Below are positions 49,900 to 61,876 of a DNA stretch of 64,000 nucleotides, in pieces. Source of the DNA: Serinus canaria (Eukaryota; Chordata; Aves; Passeriformes; Fringillidae); assembly GCF_022539315.1 (NCBI RefSeq), contig NC_066343.1:34935146-34999145 (forward strand). Reading direction: 5' to 3'. Numbering within the stretch: position 1 is the first letter of the stretch; every line of letters starts with the position of its first letter. The position numbers and the translations under genes were made by a program. The notes under the pieces were generated by a model. It was not told the DNA's origin and made no database searches. It saw nothing but the letters and a program-made list of their open reading frames with translations.

Positions 49900-51180
49900 C
49901 GTGGTGCCGAGAGGCTGGATCCCAGGGGCGGTTTTCCCCGTGGTCTGCGGCGAGCGGATCCATCCTGCCAGCGACGAAAAGGCGGAGGAGGAGCAGTGGA
50001 ATGCGACAAGTGGCACTAGGTGCGAGGAGCTGAGGCGGCTCTTACTCGGCCCGGCTGAACTGCGGGACACCGCACCTGCTTTCGGCAGAGGCGCCTCGGT
50101 GCCTTGCCAAGGCACTCAGCCCCAGGTGGCGCGGGAGGAGCCGCTCCGCCGGCGCCGTGACCGGGCTAATGTCACCCGGCGCCGTTGTCGCTCCGGCCGC
50201 GCCGCGGGGCCGCTGCCGTTAACGGGGCTGCGCCGGCCGCGGGGGAGGGACGAGCAGCACCAAAGAGAGGACGGCTCAGGCCGCTGCCAGACCCTCGGGA
50301 GCGAGGGCCGGGCCCGCCCCCAGGACCACTCGGCCGCCATACTGCGGGGCAACCCAAACTTGTTACACACGGGCACCAACTCCTCCTCCTCCTGCCCCTC
50401 CCTCCGCCGCCGCCCTGCCCCCGCCGGCGAGGGAGGAGGGGGCTGCGCCGGCCCAGCCCCAGCCGCGGGGAGTGCGCCGAGGGCCGTGCGAGGGGAGCGC
50501 CGCAGCCCCCCGCAGGTAGGAGCGCCCGGCGGGGCGGGCTGTGTGCCGGCCGGGGAGGAGGAGACGGCGGCGAGGGGCGGGCGGAGGGAGCAGGAGGCGG
50601 TGGCGGCGAGGGAGCGGTCGGCACTGGGGCAGCGACCGTCCGTGCCCGCCGCGCCTTCTCCCGTCGAGGTGGGTGCGGGGCTGGGGGACCCGGGCCTGGG
50701 GGCGGGCGGCGCTGCCGCACCTACGGAACGCAGTCCCTGCTGCCGCCTCACAGGGCCCGGGCCGCCGCTGGGTTCGGGCGGGGGGCGAGGGCGCTGGCAG
50801 CCCCCGCATGCGACGCGGCCGGACCGAGAGGGAGAGGAGGAGCCTCCAGCTGCAGCAAATGAGCGAGGGCTGCCAGGTTTATAAATCTGCTTTTCCTCCC
50901 TCCACCCCCGAGCCCCGCTGATTCCGGCGGCTGCGACCGCCGGCTGCGGCTCCGCCAGGTGCGTGCCCAGGGTGGCAGTCGGGCCCCTGCCGCCCGTGCT
51001 TGCCGCACCTGCCGCGGAGACGGGGGCCCGGGGCGCGCCCGAGGGTGGTGAGAACGGATGCGAGGCGTTTTCGCCTGGCTGGGAAGCGGTCGGTTTCCAA
51101 GGGCCAGCAGCTCAGGTTGCCATGAGTCCGGGCGCTTCGGGGAGGCCGCTCTCTGCTGGGAGCCGCCGTCCCTCATTGAG
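49900..51180 (+). promoter_or_regulatory. SEMA4D: Large CpG island; inferred SEMA4D promoter and non-coding first exon
   Basis: About 1.3 kb of very high GC and CpG with repeated GC boxes (near 50532, 50575, 50700 and 50779) and no TATA box, the pattern of a broad promoter. Splice-donor-like sequences on the plus strand have their GT at 50516 (GCAG/GTAGGA), 50669 (CGAG/GTGGGT) and 50959 (CCAG/GTGCGT). The SEMA4D name rests on synteny, not sequence: in human, SEMA4D and GADD45G are adjacent and divergent, and here GADD45G points left. Mammalian SEMA4D starts with non-coding exons, so no protein is expected here. The 327-codon frame at 49901-50884 lacks any domain and is treated as a composition artefact. 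The island is solid; the gene name is moderately likely. Confidence 0.6.
50119..50132 (+). promoter_or_regulatory. CTCF-like motif in CpG-island promoter (plus orientation)
   Basis: GCCCCAGGTGGCGC followed by GGGAG; a good core match with two mismatches at the 5' side. Found by eye. Confidence 0.45.
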
Positions 51181-54100
51181 CGAAGAGCAGTATGCGGTAC
51201 TGGGTGCTTGCTGTCGGGTAACCGGCTGCATGTGTTCTGAAGAGCTTTTATGTGCTGCTTTATTTTTTAGCTGTTAGGAGAGTTGAAATCAGGTCTCCAC
51301 AGAGGTGTTGAGTTTGCAGGATACTGGTGAAGAGAGAGTTTTCTGTCTCCGTTTGCCCCTCAGCGAATTCTGAGGGGATGTCTTCACGGCTTCCCGGAGG
51401 TGTGGGTTGTTTAATGGCATTTTCCGCGTATACAAAACTACGCATCATGGGCGTTTAAGGGAGAGGGATTGAGTGGATGATTGCAGCCGTGGTAACTTCA
51501 TTGTTGCAGCTCCTTTCTATTACGTGACTGCCTTTAGCAGGGAGGGGAACAGGAGCTGGATCCTGCCCTGGTGTAGGAGGCAACCTGATGGATCTGTAGG
51601 TTGCAGGGATTTTTCAAGTGTGTTTTTTGGTTTAATGCTGAAACATTTTCCTGTCTTCCTTCATGTCTTTATTGTCATGTACCTCTTATGGGGAGTTACT
51701 TCGGCTGAAAAATGTGAAACATCACCTTTAAGTTTATGGCACCCAGCTATTTCTATTAGCTCTGGAAATCAGTGTAGTAATAAAGCCTTTTTTTTTTAAG
51801 AAAATTAGAATTCTCACAGTAATTAGCACACGTCTGTTGAGTGCTTTGTGCCCATCGGGCTCAGAAATAGCGACTGATCTCATACTCCCTTTTGGATACC
51901 TGTATGGAGGTTTTGTTAGAGAACTGTTTAATGACTTCTTTTATTAGAAAGAGTGCGAGCTCAGGCAGTTACGCAAGTGCGCCTAAAGGAAGCTGTGCTG
52001 GCTGCATGGATGGCGAATGTGGAGGCCGAGCCGGAGTGGGAGTATCGTTTACAAACTGAGTTAGAAAGGGGCATTGTAAGGGAGAACCGAGTGGCTCGTG
52101 TTGGGTGAAACACAGTACGTACCATGTTCCCTTCTGTGCAGGGAAGAGCGTTTGTACAGTGCTGCCTGGGACGAGCAGGCTATGTATGGATGGCCACTCA
52201 TTCTTTCCGGTAACAGAGATTGAAGTATAGGTGACTTTTTCCACTGGAAGCAAACGGGTGGCATGGGAATATGTTACTGCGTTTATATTCTTAAAGAGAA
52301 AAAAAAAAAGGGCTTTGTAAATGAGGAGCTGGATTGACAGATGAAGTCTGTCTTCACTGTTGTCTCTTGGCTTGTAGAGGAAGTATTTCACCATCTCTCC
52401 CCCCTCCTCTGAAGCTATTACTTTTTATACCTTTTTCGATGGTCCAGGATTGCTACAGAGTCTACTGATAAAAGCTGCTTGCATTCATACCTACCAAAAT
52501 AGGTCTATAGCTGATTTTTAAATTTCTCTCATGTGTTTTCTTTTTTTAAGAAACAAAAGCCATTGTAGCTAGTGGGGAGGGCGGTAGCTACTTCCAAAAC
52601 AAATTAAGTGTTTGATGTGAGCGGTTCTATTTCAAAACTGAATTCGTAGGTTTTTCTGGACACTGTTAATTTCAGGTGTGCTCACAGACTTAATTTAATA
52701 TGCTGTGTTGCCACCTCTTTGCTGGTACTATGATTCAGTCTCCTCTCCTCCTGCCATCCCAGTCCCTGCATAAAAAGCTATTACATTGAGCACTTGATAA
52801 CCTTTTCTTGTTAACCTTGCATGGATACAACACTACCCTGCCAAAATGTGTGGATTTATACCACTAAGAGGTCCTGCAAAAAGAAGTGATGTTCTGGATT
52901 CCCTGGCACATCCCATATTGGCCTGCCTCCTGAGCAGCTGAGCCTCAGAGTTCCCTGCTTTATGCAGCCTTTTTCTGGGGAGGAGCTGGAGAACTTGAGA
53001 GAATCTGTCATCTGCTGAAGGCCACTTGGGTGGAGTTAAAAGCTACACTATACTTGCTCTGCAGTGCTCTCCTGTCCTCTCTCCCAGCTGTTTTAGAGGG
53101 TGTGTGCCAAATGAATATTTTCATTTTAAAATACATTTTATTAGCTGTTTTCTTGCAGTGAAGCAAGTGGGAGGTCTCTTTCGGTCATGTCAAAATCAAC
53201 TATTGCTCTGGGCTGCTAGCATTAGATGTAATACTTGCATATGTCACCTAGTTTGCAAAAGGTGTTGGATATGTCAATAGGTGGTTGTGCCATAATCTGA
53301 ATTTTAAGGATGACTTTTCTAAGTGGGACTCTAAATCATCAGAAATAAAATCTTGGAGTGTTTCTATCATAGTTATGTTATCTTGGAACTTCGCCGACTG
53401 TTCTGTTTTAGTTTTGGTTTTCTCCAGGAAAAAGGGAATCTCAGGCTAGTTGTTGCAATAGGGATTTTGTAGATAACAAGAATATAAAGTATTTCCCCTG
53501 AATGTTGAGAGGTGAAGTTACTTATCCCAGGTTTTGCTGTGCAGACGTACAAAGTAATTGCCAAAGTTGACTAACATGTCTTGTAAGCCTCCAGTGCTCC
53601 CAAGTGTTGGATCTTGTTGAATTCATATTCTGTGATTTAAATGAGTTGGAAAGTAGCTTCTGAAGGTATATGACCATGAAAACATTATTCATGAATGGGC
53701 GGTGATCTCCTATGAGTTTTACTAAACTAAAAATCAAGTACTTGTAGACATGACTGAGACAATTTTTCACAGTGTGTTAAATTCTGGGTAGCATGTGAGA
53801 ATATGGTTGGAAATGTAAAGATTATAACAAAAACAAGTAAAGCAGATAGGAAACTTGAATTGTGGTAATATTAAACAGCTTGAATGGGGGAATGTTCTCT
53901 GTTGTGCCCTATACTCAGTTGCTGTATGGCATGTTAATTAACTGAAGAAAGGTATGCTCATTTGGGAACCTGGGAAGTGCTTTTGGCTTTTTGTTTGGTT
54001 GCTTTTTCTCTGAAGTTTTCTGCCTCCTTTTTTCTAACTAGTAATTTCTCTGATGATAAAGCAGTGTTTTATAAGGTCTTCTTCATCTGGCTTTGCATAG

Positions 54101-57100
54101 TAGTCCTGTGCCTAAATGTCTAGGTAGATAGGTAAAAGAAGTGTATTGAAAAGAATTAGGAAAGTCCCACTTAACTTTACTTATGTCTTGAGCTTGGGAA
54201 GTTGGAGTGGCTGAAGAGCTGCTTTTCAGTGGAGCACACAACTGGTTGAGTACCAGAAGGAGCTTTGGAATGCCAAAAGGCACTGCCAAAGCTTCCATTT
54301 GCAGTTAACTTGCCTGTGTGTTGATACAGCTGTACAGGCTAGATGTGGAAGCTGTTTTAATTGTTTTCCTTCTGATACGAAGGTTTTGTCCTTGTTTCTT
54401 GGATAGACTGATGAAAGGAACCAAGAATTACTTTTTCTGTTCCCATAGCTCTTCAGCTACAAAGAGAAAAAGTATAACCTCCTATTTCAGACTAATGTGT
54501 ACTGTCATCCTGGATTGGGAAGTTACAGATCTTGCTGTCCAGAATGGGATTAATGAGGTCTTACATTTAATTTTATTCTGCCCAAATAGCTTTTATATTC
54601 TTTTATCTGCCTGTAAAGTTCCAGGAATGGAAAGGTCTGTTTAGCTTCTGGATGTGCTGCTGTAGCCTGCCTTCACCATGAGGGAGGATATTGCCTGCAG
54701 TAAGAAGTGTGTTGAGCTCATCTTCTAGCCAAGGGTGTCCAAGAGCTGCTCTATTTCCTCCCGCTCCCTGTAACACCGAGCTGGGGTCCAACGAGCTTCT
54801 GGGTATGTCTGTCTTTCTGAAAACAAAATTAATAAATATACCAGAACTTACTTTTACTAGGTGTAATGCTTTCTCTTTTTATTATGGGATGGAGGAGGTG
54901 AAGAAGACTTGTGTTGAATGAAGGGTCATGAGTGTTTTTTTCAGTACTGTAGCTCTGAGACTTTTGACACATCAGTCTTTTAAAGCACCAAACAGCAGCC
55001 TTTACTTCAAGAGTATGGTGTTCTGTACTGAGGGAGCCAGTTCCCATGGCCTGGGGAACAAAACAGATGACAAAATAATTAAGAACTGTAAACAGATGAA
55101 AATAATAATAAAAATTGGTAAATGTAAGCAGACAAGGAACTCAGGAACCTTTATAAAGACTGTACCCATAGTTAATTGAAGATAATGTATGAAGTTTAGA
55201 ACCAAGTTTGTTGGTACAAGAAATAGTGGACACATTTTTTATTTTTCTCTGTTCTTCCTTTCTTTTTGTCTCTGTTCATGTACAGCAGTGAACTCATAAT
55301 CCACTAGGCATTTTCTGCATTGATCCTCTTAAAAAATTAGTATTAGCCTATATATGAAGCAGGCTAAAGAGGATTGAGCACTGCTGCAAAATTAGTACCT
55401 GTTGGCCGCATTGGAAGGACAGACAGGTTCCCTGTTTCTTGTATGGAGCCTGGTTTTGTGTTCCTCTGCAGGGTTGTGCAGGCTGAGCAGATGTGTAGGT
55501 GATAAAGCACTGGTATGGAAGTGCCTTGGAAATATATGGAATTAGCAGACTGGGAAATTGTGATGTCGTTAGTGCATCTGATTAGTTAGCTGGGAGAGGA
55601 AAAGAATATGCAAACCAGAGGAGGGCTTATGGAGATGGCCAGTTCTACTTGGAAAGCAGGGAGGAGAGGAAAAACTTTTACAGACTTGGTTAGCTCTTTG
55701 CTGGTGTGCAGCAGAGAGACCAAAGGTTGTCTGGAACCTAAAGCAGGTCTGACAGAACTGCAGCAAGGCAAGACAGTGGGGAGGCTGGAGTTCCCTGTGC
55801 CTGAGTAAAACCTCCAGGTCCATACAGATTTGCATACATTGCAAATGGCAGAGCCAAGTAGTAGGGGAAAGAATGCATGAAACGTGATTATAGTTCTTGC
55901 TTTGTTGAAGAGTAGTTTTCACAGCCAGCCTTTAACAGTATTTCTGGGTTTTTTCCCTTCTCCCAATATAAAGCAGGCATTCTTCTTGCCCCAAATAATT
56001 GATTTATAAGGATATGCTCAGTTGTGCTTTTTTTTTTTATAAACAAATGATACTGTATGAACTTTGTCATTGAATACACAAAGAGATGAATAGAAATGTG
56101 GAGGCTTTTTGTTTTTATAGAATGTTTTTGTTCTTATTTCCACTGAAAGAGATAATGAGTTACGATTGTGTGTTACTGGAAAAACAATGCAGGATTGGGG
56201 AAGAGACTTAGAGATGTGGAAGCTCTTGGATTTTTATGTGAATTTTCTCTGTGTAAATTTTATATGTTTTGGGGAGAATAGAGCAATATAGACTTTTTAA
56301 AAAACAAAGTGCACATTGAATTGATGTCTTAAATCAGGTCATTGAAGTTGTGCTTGACATTGGTTAGGCTTGTTGTAATTAAACTCATAATTCTGGAATA
56401 CTTTAGAAGTAACTGTTGTTTGTTTTGCTGTGCATGATACAGACTGGTCAAAGTTTGTATGAGGACAAAGTTAATTCCATAATTTATCTCCATAAAATGC
56501 ATTCATTACTTTACTTTTCTAGTTTGCAGATCATTTCTTGTGACAGTAGGAAAGACTAAACTGGCCATACCGTGTGTTTGGGACTGTTGTATTCCCATGG
56601 ATAACACTGGTTTGTTTGCTAGAATTAGAGTAACTTGTAAGAATGTATGTCAGTACAGTATTTTACATATACTCTTCTCTGTGCTTTCACCTCATCTAGT
56701 AATGCTTGAATTTATTCAGAGAATATTTATTAAGTCACATTTAAGAAACAAAATCCCAGTTGTTAATGCAAGCAGAACATTTGTTCAGTAAAATCAGATG
56801 AGACTCCTTTTGTTTGTCTGAGGATGTAAGGAAGACAGTTTGTGGAAGGGGGATCATTGGTCCAGCTGATACAATGACAGGCTTTGGGACAATCAATATT
56901 CTCTCAACCTAATCTTATAAAATATTTATTGCCCTTCTTTCTGAGCCCCATCTTGGATGTTCTCAGTAGACTGTAATTCATGCCAGACGTTGCACTGTGA
57001 GCCACGAGATATTGCTGTCTAAATATATACTTAGTTTGAGTATGGTAAGAACTGTCTGCAAAGCATTTAAGAAGAGAAGAGTGGTCTGCTCACAGAAGTT

Positions 57101-57224
57101 GATAATCAGGCCCTCATCTTGCTAGCAGGTTTGTGTGGGTGGCATGTAGCTGAGGTCAGGCATATGCCTGCAGAGGTTTCCCTCTAATATTGGGACCTGC
57201 ACAAATATACTCTCCTGACCTCTC

Positions 57225-57335
57225 GAAAAAACAACGGCAAAAATCCAAACCAAACAAAATCCCCCCAAGATAGCAAAATGATCCAAACCAGCCAAAAACA
57301 TGCACATGCACACAACCCCCCAAAACCAAAACCCT
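57225..57335. repeat. A/C-rich low-complexity tract
   Basis: CAAACCAAAC and CCCCCCAAAACC units on the plus strand. Confidence 0.7.
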
Positions 57336-59141
57336 CCAGTAGCAAGCTTTAGTTGTCTGCAGACTTTAGGAGTCTGCTGGACCAATGCTGTGCTCAAAGC
57401 TTTTTTTTTTCCCCTCCCATATAGCTGTTGTTTCTTTTCAGTAAAAGTGCCTGAAATGGCTGGAGGCAAGAAATTCAGGCATTCCTTTTTCCACTCAGCA
57501 ATTGCATATAATTACTAAGGATTTGCTGTAGGTGCATATATATGCGCACACAGATCCCCATCTCTGTATGGCTGTAGATGTACCCCACCTAAAGTGTCCA
57601 TTTGTCAGAAAATTATTCATTGATCAGATCTGTAGGTGTAAAGAAAATAAGTGCCTTTGGAATTAATATCCCCACCAAGGAAGCAAAGCTGCAAAAAACC
57701 CTGCAAAGCCATTAAAATGTGTCTGTATTTTGCACAGTGGTAGGAATTAATTTTTTCTTTCCTTTAAAATCTAATCTTATTTAGATGAGAGAGTGACTGC
57801 CTTTTTCTTCATTAAATTATTGGGATTGCTAAAAATCTAAATGTTTGGGTGCCTGGCCCTCTGGAAATAAATTTACTGCTCAGTTAAATCTTACTTAGGT
57901 TTTATTCAGCATCAGTGAAATTGATAAACTGCCTTGAAAGGTCACCCTGATTGTCTTCTAGGTAAGTGAGACGTAGAATATAGTTTCATTTCTCTTGTAC
58001 TGGAATTAGTTGTGAAGGATTATGTGGTGAATACGTGAGACTTTTCCATAGGCTTAGGAGCTTTTATCTCTACAATTTCCTTTCTCTGAAAAAATTAAAA
58101 AATAAAAGAACCAACCCATAGGTATACATTCATGGTATATTAGCTGTTTAATGTATTTGAGCAGCTATTTTTAATGAGGGTGAATACTACAGAAATAGTT
58201 TTATTCTTGAAATATGTAGATAAATTTGTTTTAAATGTGTGTTGAATCTTATCTTTTATGTGTCTAAGGGATTTATTACTCCAATGTCAGGGGTATGTGA
58301 CACAAATCTACTTCATACAAACATGTGACTGTATAAATGTGTATGTTGGCTCATGTGTATATCAAGATGTTGATAAAAACACATTCTTAGATGGTTGAAT
58401 TTTCCTCTTTGGAATGAATTTAAAATAATATTATAATATTATAAAAAGGCATCTGTTTTGCAGTTGCCTTGAAATGGTCCTGTGTGCATAAATTGATTGT
58501 GCATCAAATGGTACGTGCTGATATCCAGGAATTCCACTGAGATTTTTAAAAACTTTTTTTTCCCTCTTTAGCACTGACAACCATCAGAGGTAAAAGTAAC
58601 CATTATTCAGAAGCTGTCTTCTGTTCTCTAATTCAATTGTTGGCTTTTATGAGAGTTCAGTTCCTGTTGCTGCATGTCTGCCTCTGTTTTTCTTCATAGC
58701 TCTGCTTTCCATCTTCTGGAATAGGATGGAGATTTATTATATGTCAATTGCTTTGGAAAAAAGAATTTCTCAGCAGATTATGAAATGATGCTCTTCATCA
58801 GGTGGAGCATCTGATGGCCTGTGCAACATCTGGTTTCTGATTAGTGTTTGCTGAGGGGGGGGTATACTTTGAAGATGAATTTGCTGTAGTGTGAGGGAGA
58901 GATGGTGCTGAAGTGGGTTTGGGAGCAGTTCCTGGGAGAATGGGCGGGTGCAGCAGAAAGGCAGTTGAGCGGGAGTAGTTACTGTTTGTCTGTGGAAGGT
59001 GAATGGAGCCAGCTGTGCATGGAATCTCTATGCAATAAATGGCCTCTGAGAGTCAAAGGTGCTAATGTGGCCCTGTCATTACAAGGGGCCTGACAGTGAA
59101 GGGAGCTTTGAGGTTCCCACAGAGAGATGTTGGCCTGCATA

Positions 59142-59154
59142 TTTCCATGGCAAC
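59142..59154. promoter_or_regulatory. RFX-type X-box motif
   Basis: TTTCCATGGCAAC, reverse GTTGCCATGGAAA, a near-palindromic match to the RFX consensus as I know it. It lies in non-repetitive DNA inside the putative first intron. Confidence 0.4.
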
Positions 59155-61495
59155 AGCCATCCCATACGCATTTATAACCTTTGATACAGAAAGGAGTGGG
59201 AGATGTTTTTAAAGTTACAAATGTATAGCTTTAACTAGATCTTTCATTTTAACAATATCCCTTATTTACATTCCTTGGAGTGTTTAGATTTTTATAAGAA
59301 ACAGAGCTATCCTTTTGCACTTTGGTAGACTTTGAGATGACATTTGAGGGCATAAGTGGTGTTCTGGAGATGAATATCTGATTGTAGCTGCACCAACATT
59401 ACTCCACCAGCTTAGCTGCTGTTTATTTACATTAGTGTATTTTGTACCAAAATTGTACTCAAAGTTTATTATGCAAGGAGTCTGGTACTCTGATAAGCGT
59501 TTGTGAGAATTTGGGAAAAAATTTTGAATAAGTTAGAGACAAAACTTCTAAATTGTTTTAGATGACGTGATCTATTTTTTTTACCTTTTACATAAGCAGG
59601 AAAGGTGAAATTAGCTCACATCCTCACCACATGGCTTAGAAAGTCACAAGACTTCTAGTTGCAAAATCTTTTAAAATTTATTAACTAATAAAACACTACT
59701 AATAAAGCTATTTATACTTTTAACTTAATCTTTACATATTTTGTCATAGACTCATGCTACAGTGTAAGCTTTCTGAACTAATCATGTTATAACACACAAA
59801 CCTACAATATTGTATACCCTACAACTCTAAACTTTCCTCTACTTAGTTTAATGTGCTTCTACTTTAAACTATAAATCCAGATTCTCACTTCTAACACCTA
59901 AATTTAGAAGTCTCTTCCAAAGTCTCAGATCAAATCCAATGTTTAATTCTAAGCTCTGTCTTACAAGCCCAAAGTTCTGAGAATTAACTACATTTCAGAT
60001 TCCAACATTTGAGGAAAAGAGCTGCTTAATTCTCTGTTGAAAGAGACTTATTTTCAAAGAGGAGGAACATGAGATAGCCTAAACTGTAGTTTCTTAAGCA
60101 GTATAGTGGCTGATGCGCAAAAAACCTTACACTGGAGGGGAGAGCTGACTGTTCCTGCAGAAGCTTGGGCTTGCTCTTGGCTTGCAATATATGAGGAAGG
60201 GCATATGTATGCTTGCTGCATCTTCAGATCTCTTCCTCCTTTACCCACCTCTGTGTTCTTGACAGCGTTTTTCTTCATGCAGTGGTGGCCAGGTATTTGG
60301 ATGGTAAAAGGAGTGTTCTCTGTCCAGTTTAGCTAATCTCACTTGTAATTCTCAGGTGCACCATGTTGTACTTCCTAGGAATTTTTATTACCAAAAAGCA
60401 CCAGAATTTTGCCACCCATCATTTTTCTTTGATCATCCTCATGAAGAAATAGTAAATTACTTTGGTTTTCACATTTATGCTAGAAGAAGCTGATCAATAA
60501 TACCAGAATTAATGTGGTGGGACCTTTGCAGAGGGATGAAATAAAACTGTTTCTTCCCTGTCTTTACTTTGGACAGCTAGGCTGTCCTTTTCCTTTGGAC
60601 TAATCAGTACTGACTCTAGGTGAAGCCACTGCTATCTTGGTGAGGGAAAATGACAGATATTTTGCCGTGACTGCATGCAGAGTCTCTCCAGCATTTTGTC
60701 ATCATTTCTTTCTGAAGGAAGAGGTGTATACAGATGCTACTAAGCTTAGTGGTTGGTGATTGATAGTTTAAATGGACAGAGTTGCCTAGGTTTGCCATAA
60801 CAGGGAGTTTTAGTGCTACAGATGTATTGTTCCATCTGAATTGCTAAGACTTAGCAGACTGCGGTTACTATGAGCCTCAAGTACTGCTTCTGCCTTGACC
60901 CTGAAGCAAAGCACCCTTCATGCTGCTCTTGTACAAATCCGTAATGTTCCTTGAGAGAGTTTTTGGTACTGAATGACCCAGTTGGTTACTGTGGAAAGTT
61001 CATAGTGACTGTGCAAACAGGACTGGAAAGTTCATGATGCTGAGATATTTAGAAGAATAGTCTCCATTATAAAAGAGATAAGAAAAAGCAAACTTGGAGG
61101 AAAAATTAGATGGTATTGCAAACTCCTTGTTTTTCATGTAGGCTGCAAAGGATATTGATACTTGTCCTGGTTTAGGACAAATTAGGGGAAATCTCCGAAA
61201 GGGAGTCCCCTAAAACAAACCTCCAACCACCCCTCCCCCAATACCGGGTTCGGGAAGGAATTCCTCGGAGGAGCAAAGTGGAAAATAAAACCTATTTAAT
61301 AACAAGTAACAAAGGAACACTCCCCAACACAAGAAAAGAAAAAGAAACCAGGCAGTGTCGTGGAGGGCGCTGATCTTCTTCTCGCAGACTCCGGGGGGTC
61401 CTGGACGTCCCAGGTCAGGTCCGGAGCCGGTACGGTATCTTCAGGGGAGGGTAAGAAAGAGGGAAAGGAAAAAAAAAAAAAGAGCGCAAAAGAAA

Positions 61496-61590
61496 GCAAG
61501 CCAGCCAAGCTAAGCAGCAGCAGCAAGCAAAAGCAAAAGCAGCCAGCAAGCTAAGCAGCAGCAGCAGCCAGCCAAAAGCAAAAGCCGAGG
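61496..61590. repeat. AGC/AAGC-rich quasi-repeat in the LTR
   Basis: Interspersed AGCAGC, AAGCAAAAGC and CAGCCAGC units, imperfectly tandem, within the U3/R region of the LTR. Confidence 0.75.
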
Positions 61591-61637
61591 TGCCCGGTCA
61601 CCCTCACCCTCCCCCGCCCCGCCGCAGCAAGACGGCC

Positions 61638-61657
61638 GGGGGGGGGGGGGGGGGGGG
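61638..61657. repeat. Poly(G) run of 20
   Basis: Twenty consecutive G on the plus strand (C on the LTR sense strand). Possible G-quadruplex; also a position where the assembled length is unreliable. Confidence 0.95.
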
Positions 61658-61712
61658 AAGAAAGGCCAGACACAACACACGATATTGGGATAAAGGCTGT
61701 CACCCCACGACA

Positions 61713-61728
61713 CTCCACCCCTTATCCC
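61713..61728 (-). other. Polypurine tract of the ERV
   Basis: The minus strand reads GGGATAAGGGGTGGAG, directly followed by the TG start of the 3' LTR. This is the usual plus-strand primer position. Confidence 0.75.
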
Positions 61729-61876
61729 ATATCGTGAACATACAATGAAAACTTTCATTTCACTTACTCACACCTTTAACACTTACGCATTCCTCTCATC
61801 TTACTTGCTCACACCTTTGACACTTACAGTTTCCTTCTGTCTCACATTCAACAAACAATGACATTCATATCGAGTC

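Larger units (their letters stand above)
51181..61162 (+). other. Non-coding interval; probable SEMA4D intron 1
   Basis: AT-rich with no recognisable coding exon. If the island at 50 kb is the SEMA4D promoter, this is its first intron. It holds an A/C-rich tract at 57225-57335 and an RFX-type X-box at 59142-59154. None of the short frames resembles a semaphorin exon. Confidence 0.4.
61163..61712 (-). repeat. 3' LTR of the ERV-L element
   Basis: 550 bp on the minus strand, beginning TGTCGTGGGGTGACAG at 61712 and ending ACCAGGACA at 61163, with TG...CA ends. A variant ATTAAA poly(A) signal lies at 61300-61295. The middle holds a 20-base G run (plus strand 61638-61657) and an irregular AGC/AAGC-rich stretch at about 61496-61590. 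The 5-bp flank at 61158-61162 is ATACT; the partner copy is outside the window. Confidence 0.82.

Noticed and set aside
49901..50884. 327-codon plus-strand frame and 182-225-codon overlapping frames
   Set aside because: All lie in the CpG island, where stop codons are rare on both strands. The products are low-complexity Arg/Gly/Pro/Ala with no domain, and several frames are open at once.
61360..61758. Frames of 64-82 codons rich in Lys or Pro/Leu
   Set aside because: They lie within the ERV LTR and its AGC-rich and poly(G) stretches; not genes, and no envelope gene is present.
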